A stretch of 64,000 nucleotides of DNA from Bedellia somnulentella. Its lineage: Eukaryota; Arthropoda; Insecta; Lepidoptera; Bedelliidae. The DNA lies in NCBI GenBank assembly GCA_963576735.1, contig OY755197.1, positions 11,048,501 through 11,112,500 of the forward strand, in the 5' to 3' direction. A program made the position numbers and the translations under genes. Within the stretch, counting starts at the first letter, position 1. Each line of letters starts with the position of its first letter. The notes beneath the pieces are model-generated. The model had not been told where the DNA came from. It did no database searches and saw only the letters and a list, made by a program, of their open reading frames with translations. Below are positions 59,037-64,000 of this stretch, one piece after another.

Positions 59037-59339
59037 TAGTGACTAAACATATAGGTTTAACTTTCTTGAATACTATCTTATAATTTATTGGCTAAATTCC
59101 AAAGCCTACAACATCATGATGAAGGTAAGATGATTCATCACTTGACTCACAAGAGCATCTTCAGTACTCCTACAATCGATCAAGCGATTACTTCAAGTGC
59201 TATTAGATTATATACAATGGATAATAATTAATTATTGCTTAACATTAACTAAATGGAATTGGCAACGTCTGTGTGTCAAGGTCCCTAAAACAGTTTAAAG
59301 ATAAACATAACCTTTATTAAAATTAATAATTGTTTACTC

Positions 59340-59840
59340 ATACAACCTCGCTAGCTCAGTGGGAACAAAACTGTTACTCTAAGGAAGATATAAGTTCTAA
59401 TCCTGAGTCCGGCCTAAATCGATGTGTCTTTTGTTGCTGTGTAGTGTCGGCTTAGAATAGCACTGCCCCATTTCTGCCGGTGGGTGTACGTAAGAGGCGA
59501 CTAACGGTATTGGGGCTTTAAAGGGATTTTTGCGCGATGCGGTTGGAGACAAATCACCAAAAACCTTTATTTTTACCATCTTTACCCCATTCAACTTTCG
59601 AAAAGTGGCTGAGGAGTTTCTAATTCCTTAGCTCTGGCTACCCCTTCAAGGGAAATATAGCCGTGAGTATATGTATATGTCTATATGTTAATTTATTAAA
59701 GTTTCGTGAAGAAACCAACACGACTGAGTTGTACTTAGACACGTGATGTACTTAGACACGTATTCGTCCAAACGCTGATAGGCCTGCCCCCTATCACGTG
59801 AGTACACTGTCCAAGCCAAAACGTGCGTACTCTGAACACA
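59340..59840 (+). mobile_element. Family B-like SINE, twice interrupted
   Basis: Head CTCGCTAGCTCAGTGGGAAC with box B-like AGTTCTAATCCTGAG. Split at 59436-59680 by family A and cut again at 59841. Confidence 0.75.
59436..59680 (+). mobile_element. Family A retroposon nested in a B SINE
   Basis: Full length. Splits the B-type SINE whose head is at 59340-59435 and whose body resumes at ~59690. Confidence 0.85.
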
Positions 59841-60011
59841 TAAACATAAAGATATACTCACGGCTATAAATCCCAAGAAGGGGTAGCCACTAGCCAGAGC
59901 TAAGGAATTAAAAATTCCTCAGCCACTTTTGGATGTTGCGTGGGGAAAAGATGGTGATATAAAGGTTGTTGGCTCTCCAACCGCATCGCCCAAAAATCCT
60001 TCAAAAATCCC
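59841..60011 (-). mobile_element. Family A retroposon, 5' truncated, nested in B
   Basis: Interrupts the B-SINE phrase CTCTGAACAC ... CAGGTGAC. Confidence 0.8.
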
Positions 60012-60428
60012 AGGTGACAAAAATATGTCGGCCACTTTTTTGGGGATTTAAGGCTTGTTTTGAGTTTTCATTCACATTGCCCATCAATCATTCACTATTC
60101 GCACATGAATCACTAGTTAGAGCTTTATAAAATGTTGATTACATATTGTGATACATAGGCAAAAATGTACACACAATTGAAATACATTCCGTAACTCACG
60201 CACATTTTATTACAGCAATATTATGAGCCACTCGACTCAATAAACCTTCTCCTATACATCTTCTCATTGAGCTGGTGCGGTGATAACTGGAAAATGTATG
60301 TCATTTAAATACCTTTGAAATCAGGTTTTGTTGGTGGAAGTATTTTGAGGTGTGACAAGGTTGTCAATGTAGGTTTTGTTTTCATTGGTCTACAGTACTT
60401 TGGTATTTCACTTACATAACGTCTTGAT

Positions 60429-60671
60429 GTGTAGTGCCGGCTTAGAATAACACTACCCCATTTCTACCCGTGGGTGATCGTAAGAGGCGACTAAGGGTAT
60501 AGGGGCTTTTTAATTGATTTTTGGGCGATGTGGTTGGAGACCCGTCACCAAAAACATTTATTACTACCATCTTTTCCCCAAAACTTCCAAAAGTGGCTGA
60601 GGATTTTTTTTATTCCAAAGCTCTGGCTACCCCGTTGAGGGATTTATAGCCGTGAGTATATGTATGTATGT
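60429..60671 (+). mobile_element. Family A retroposon, GTGATCGTAAG subtype
   Basis: Target duplication ATAACGTCTTGAT / ATAATGTCTTGAT (60416-60428, 60672-60684). Confidence 0.88.
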
Positions 60672-60844
60672 ATAATGTCTTGATATTCGCTTTCAAAATA
60701 ATATGTGGGTACTTTTATTTTAGGTGAAGATGGCAGTGAATCAGTATAACTTAATGAAGTTATACTTACACTGTTAATTTGTATTGGGGTAGGCAGTGAT
60801 TAAGTTAAAAGATTTTTTTAAGTGAACATTAAAAGGAAACTTTG

Positions 60845-61109
60845 CAGTGTAGTGTCGGCTTTGCTGTGTAGTGTCGGCCTAGAATAGTATTACCCTATTT
60901 CTTCCGGTGGGTGTTCGTAAAAGGCGACTAACGGTATTGGGGCTTATTAAGGGATTTTTGGGCGATGGGGTTGGAGACCCATCACCAACAACCTTTATTT
61001 TACCATCTTTTCCCCATGCAACTTCCAAAAGTGGCTGAGGAATTTCTAATTCCTAAGCTCTGGCTACCCCTTCTAGAAATTTATAGTTATTTAGTATATG
61101 TATGTATGT
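60845..61109 (+). mobile_element. Family A retroposon with duplicated 5' end
   Basis: The first ~18 nt (GTGTAGTGTCGGCTT) occur twice in tandem at the 5' end. Confidence 0.85.
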
Positions 61110-61689
61110 AATAAAAGGAAAACAGGATGATGGATGAAAGTAAATTGGTAAAATAGTTTTGCAAAGAATCCAATGTAAATGTTATTAAAATCAATAAAAG
61201 CTGGGGGGCGTCCGAATAAAGCAATAATGGAGCAGGCAAGCAGGACACAGCCTATACCAATCGATTTAAATGGTTTGAAAATATGTTTATTTGTAAAATG
61301 ACAAGAAAACTATGAAAATAGTTAATGAACGTATTAAAAACGCAAGAGAGCCAGGATCATACACAGTTACGATTGACAGTCTCTGCGTATCCCAATAGAA
61401 ATAAAAGCGTGAATATTTTAATGTAAATCATATTGTTCTGATCACCATATCCTCATTTATCAAGATCTAAACTATCAAATCGATAACTCGCTTTGCAAGT
61501 AATAGGTGCGATAACCATGAGCACCTTATTTTATTGGCAAAGGAAAAAGAAACTTATCATTAGAACTTAAGGTACAAAATGTAATAAAATAACTATGTAT
61601 TTATCAAGGTTTGCTGTTCTGGCGCAACGCATACTCGTACCTTAGTAATGTAGAAACGTCGACGATTACGAAGAATGTATAAGATAACT

Positions 61690-61800
61690 GTAGTGTCGGC
61701 TTAGAAAAGCACAAAACCGTTTCTTCCCGCGGGTGTCGTTTGAAGCGATTTAGGATTTTGTATGGAGACATATCACACCAACAACCCTCATTATCATTGT
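61690..61800 (+). repeat. Decayed family A fragment
   Basis: TGTAGTGTCGGCTTAGAAAAGC and TGGAGACATATCAC only. Confidence 0.65.
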
Positions 61801-62265
61801 TTATCATGACACATTACCACATTTTAGAAATAAATGTAGGCAATTAGTTAAAACACAAATTGATTAATTAATATAATGTAATGCAATTATTATTTCAAAA
61901 TCATCATTGTCAAATCATATCTTTTACTTTATTGTTAATTTTATTTTATTGAATTATAACATTATTATTTTAATTTAATTTAAATTTTGTCATTATTAAT
62001 TATTTTGTGTTATTCTTTAGGGTTTTTTTATTTAATTTTTGATTATTTTATATTGTTTCAAGTAATTTTAATAATAATAATTTAATAAGAAGGAAAACGA
62101 TAACGACCAATAATGTTGTGTGCACTATTTTTGGCATTGTAACAGATCCGAATCAATGTTTTATCATGAAAGAAAATGTTTGTTATAATGCTGTTTGTGT
62201 ACCGATTAAATAAATAAAATAAAATAAAATAATACAATTAATTTAAGACTTAACTTCCAAAATGA
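61800..62265. other. AT-rich DNA upstream of EPS8
   Basis: Simple AT-rich sequence ending in (AAATA)n. No promoter or exon recognised. Confidence 0.5.
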
Positions 62266-62520
62266 TGAGGACAGCCGGGGCCGAGTGACTAGGTGACTAG
62301 CTTCTCGGCCCGGAGGTTGTGGGTTCGATCCCCGCTGAGAGCAACATTTATGTGATGAACATAAATGATCGTTTCTTAGTCTTGGGTGTCATATATATGT
62401 GTATTATATGATATTAAATATATCGTTGAGTTAGTATCGCATCATACAAGTCTTACTTAGTTTGGGCTAACTTGATCTGTGTATAATATGTCCGTATTTA
62501 TTTATTATTATTTATTAAAA
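62266..62520 (+). mobile_element. Family D tRNA-derived SINE
   Basis: CCGGGGCCGAGTGACTAGGT, GGGTTCGATCCCCGCTGAGA, tail TATTTATTTATTATT. Confidence 0.85.
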
Positions 62521-62779
62521 GTGGCCGAAGAATTTAACATTATAAAATGAAGCCAAAAGATTTAGGTACAGAGCATTCCTAAAAATTCTAGATACAACCA
62601 CTTTCTCATGAATAGAAGTGATAAACTTTCGATTTCTCAACATTTTAATGATAGGCTGTTAACATTGACGCGGACGCTACTGATTAGCATAGCTTTGTGA
62701 TTTCATCATCGGTTAATTATAGATACTGTGATATTATGATAAGATACTCGACAAATAATCTTTATATATTATGTGTTAT

Positions 62780-63034
62780 GTACATACATACATACATACA
62801 TATACTCACGGCTATAAATCCCTAGATGGGGTAGCCAGAGCTAAGGAACTAGAAGTTCCTCAGCCACTTTTGGAAGTTGATTGGGGAAAAGATAGTAATA
62901 ATAAATGTTTTTGGTGACGGGTCTCCAACCACATCGCCCAAAAATCACTTAAAGCCCTTATACCCTTAGTCGTCTCTTACGATCACCCACGGGTAGAACT
63001 GGGGTAGTGTTATTCTAAGCCGACACTACACGGC
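62780..63034 (-). mobile_element. Family A retroposon
   Basis: Full length, stem AGGAACT/AGTTCCT. Confidence 0.87.
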
Positions 63035-63116
63035 AAAGTAAAGATAATTATATATTATTGTGTAGTGTGGGCTTCGAATCACACTAATCAATAATCCGTT
63101 TGTTTCCGCGGGTAAC

Positions 63117-63730
63117 CGCTACCGTGATAGCTCAGTGGGTAGCAAAAATTGTGCAGATGATGAGGGTTCGAATCCCGGATCAGGCTGTACCAATTTGTCT
63201 TTTCTATAAAAGATATATGTGTAGTGCCGGCTTAGAATGTCGCTACCCCTCTCTACCCCATTTTTCCGGTGTGTGTACGTCAGAGGCGACTAAGGGTATT
63301 AGGGCTTTTTATTGGATTTTTGGGCCATGCGGTTGGAGACCCATCACCAATTTTTTTTTATTTTTACCATCTTTTCCCCACTCAACTTCCAAAAGTGGCT
63401 GAGGAATTTCTGATTCCTTAGCTCTGGCTACCCTTTCTAGGGAAATATAGCCGAGTATATGTATGTATGTATGTATATATGTGTGGTTGACTTATCATGA
63501 TTGTAAACGATGAGGGTAAATATCGTCCAGAATCTCACATGGCTAAGTTGGAACCAGTCATGTGACAGTGTATTCGTACAAAAACGGCGATAGACCTGCC
63601 CCCTATCACGTGAGTACACTGTCCATGCAAAACGTGGGTACTCTGAACACCAGGTGACAATGTCACGTGATGTTCAGAAGTATTAGTACCTCTGCCAACC
63701 CCTTCGGGGATATACGGCGTGAACGTTACA
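63117..63730 (+). mobile_element. Family B SINE interrupted by family A
   Basis: Head GTGATAGCTCAGTGGGTAGC, box B GGGTTCGAATCCCGG; resumes after the nested element at GTGTGGTTGACTTATCATG. Confidence 0.88.
63213..63472 (+). mobile_element. Family A retroposon nested in a B SINE
   Basis: Inserted in the AAGACATATGTGTGG site of the B SINE with duplicated ATATATGTG on both sides. Confidence 0.88.
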
Positions 63731-64000
63731 GTAGAATAAGTACACTTAGAATTTTATCACAGAGGTTTCATCATCATAAAATGATTTAATGTATCAGAAG
63801 GGCTAGTCATAGCTACTGAGCATTATAAGTATAGATCGGATAATCGGATGCATATTTACCTAAACTTATTTTTTGGCTAAGAAAATATGGAGACGGCTTC
63901 TTTTTTCGGAATTGTCTTTTTCAATGTCGGGATTACCTATCCGTCTCACTCGCACATTCACATTTATAACGCTTTTTTGAACATAACGAGAATTGTAAAT

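Overview
The window reads as insect nuclear DNA, most likely from a moth or butterfly (inference). It is AT-rich, has many small exons with GT..AG introns, and is packed with short retroposons whose 3' tails are (TATG)n, a pattern known from lepidopteran genomes. No bacterial, viral or CRISPR features were seen.

Two host genes lie tail to tail. A hexokinase gene on the + strand has nine coding exons between 3719 and 16268. They join in phase into 442 residues with the glucose- and ATP-binding motifs intact; the start codon lies upstream of the window or was not found. An EPS8 homologue (the Drosophila relative is arouser) on the - strand runs from 57459 down to 22441 in up to 17 coding exons. 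Two endings are predicted. If splicing reads through an internal donor at 30607/30606, a 595-residue protein ends at the TAG at 30542-30544. If that donor is used, a 732-residue protein gains a proline-rich linker and the C-terminal actin/SAM-like effector region. A decayed partial copy of EPS8 exon 3 sits next to the real exon.

The rest is mobile DNA. The dominant family (called A) is a ~250-bp retroposon with about 50 recognisable copies and fragments, many with 6-16 bp target-site duplications. It shares its 3' end (..CGTGAGTATATGTATG..) with the tail of a LINE also present here, which suggests a SINE/LINE pair. Families B, C and D are tRNA-derived SINEs. Several TIR/foldback elements are present. 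An intron of EPS8 holds a ~6 kb element with ~170-bp terminal inverted repeats. It encodes a FEN1/XPG-like nuclease domain followed by a cysteine-rich CXC domain, and a young Ty3/Gypsy-type LTR element is nested inside it.

Layout: 1-3718 repeats upstream of hexokinase; 3719-16268 hexokinase; 16269-22440 convergent 3' flanks with a 644-bp foldback; 22441-57459 EPS8 with its repeat-filled introns; 57460-64000 repeat-rich 5' flank of EPS8 with no coding exon recognised.

All functional statements are homology recognised by eye; no alignment or database search was run.
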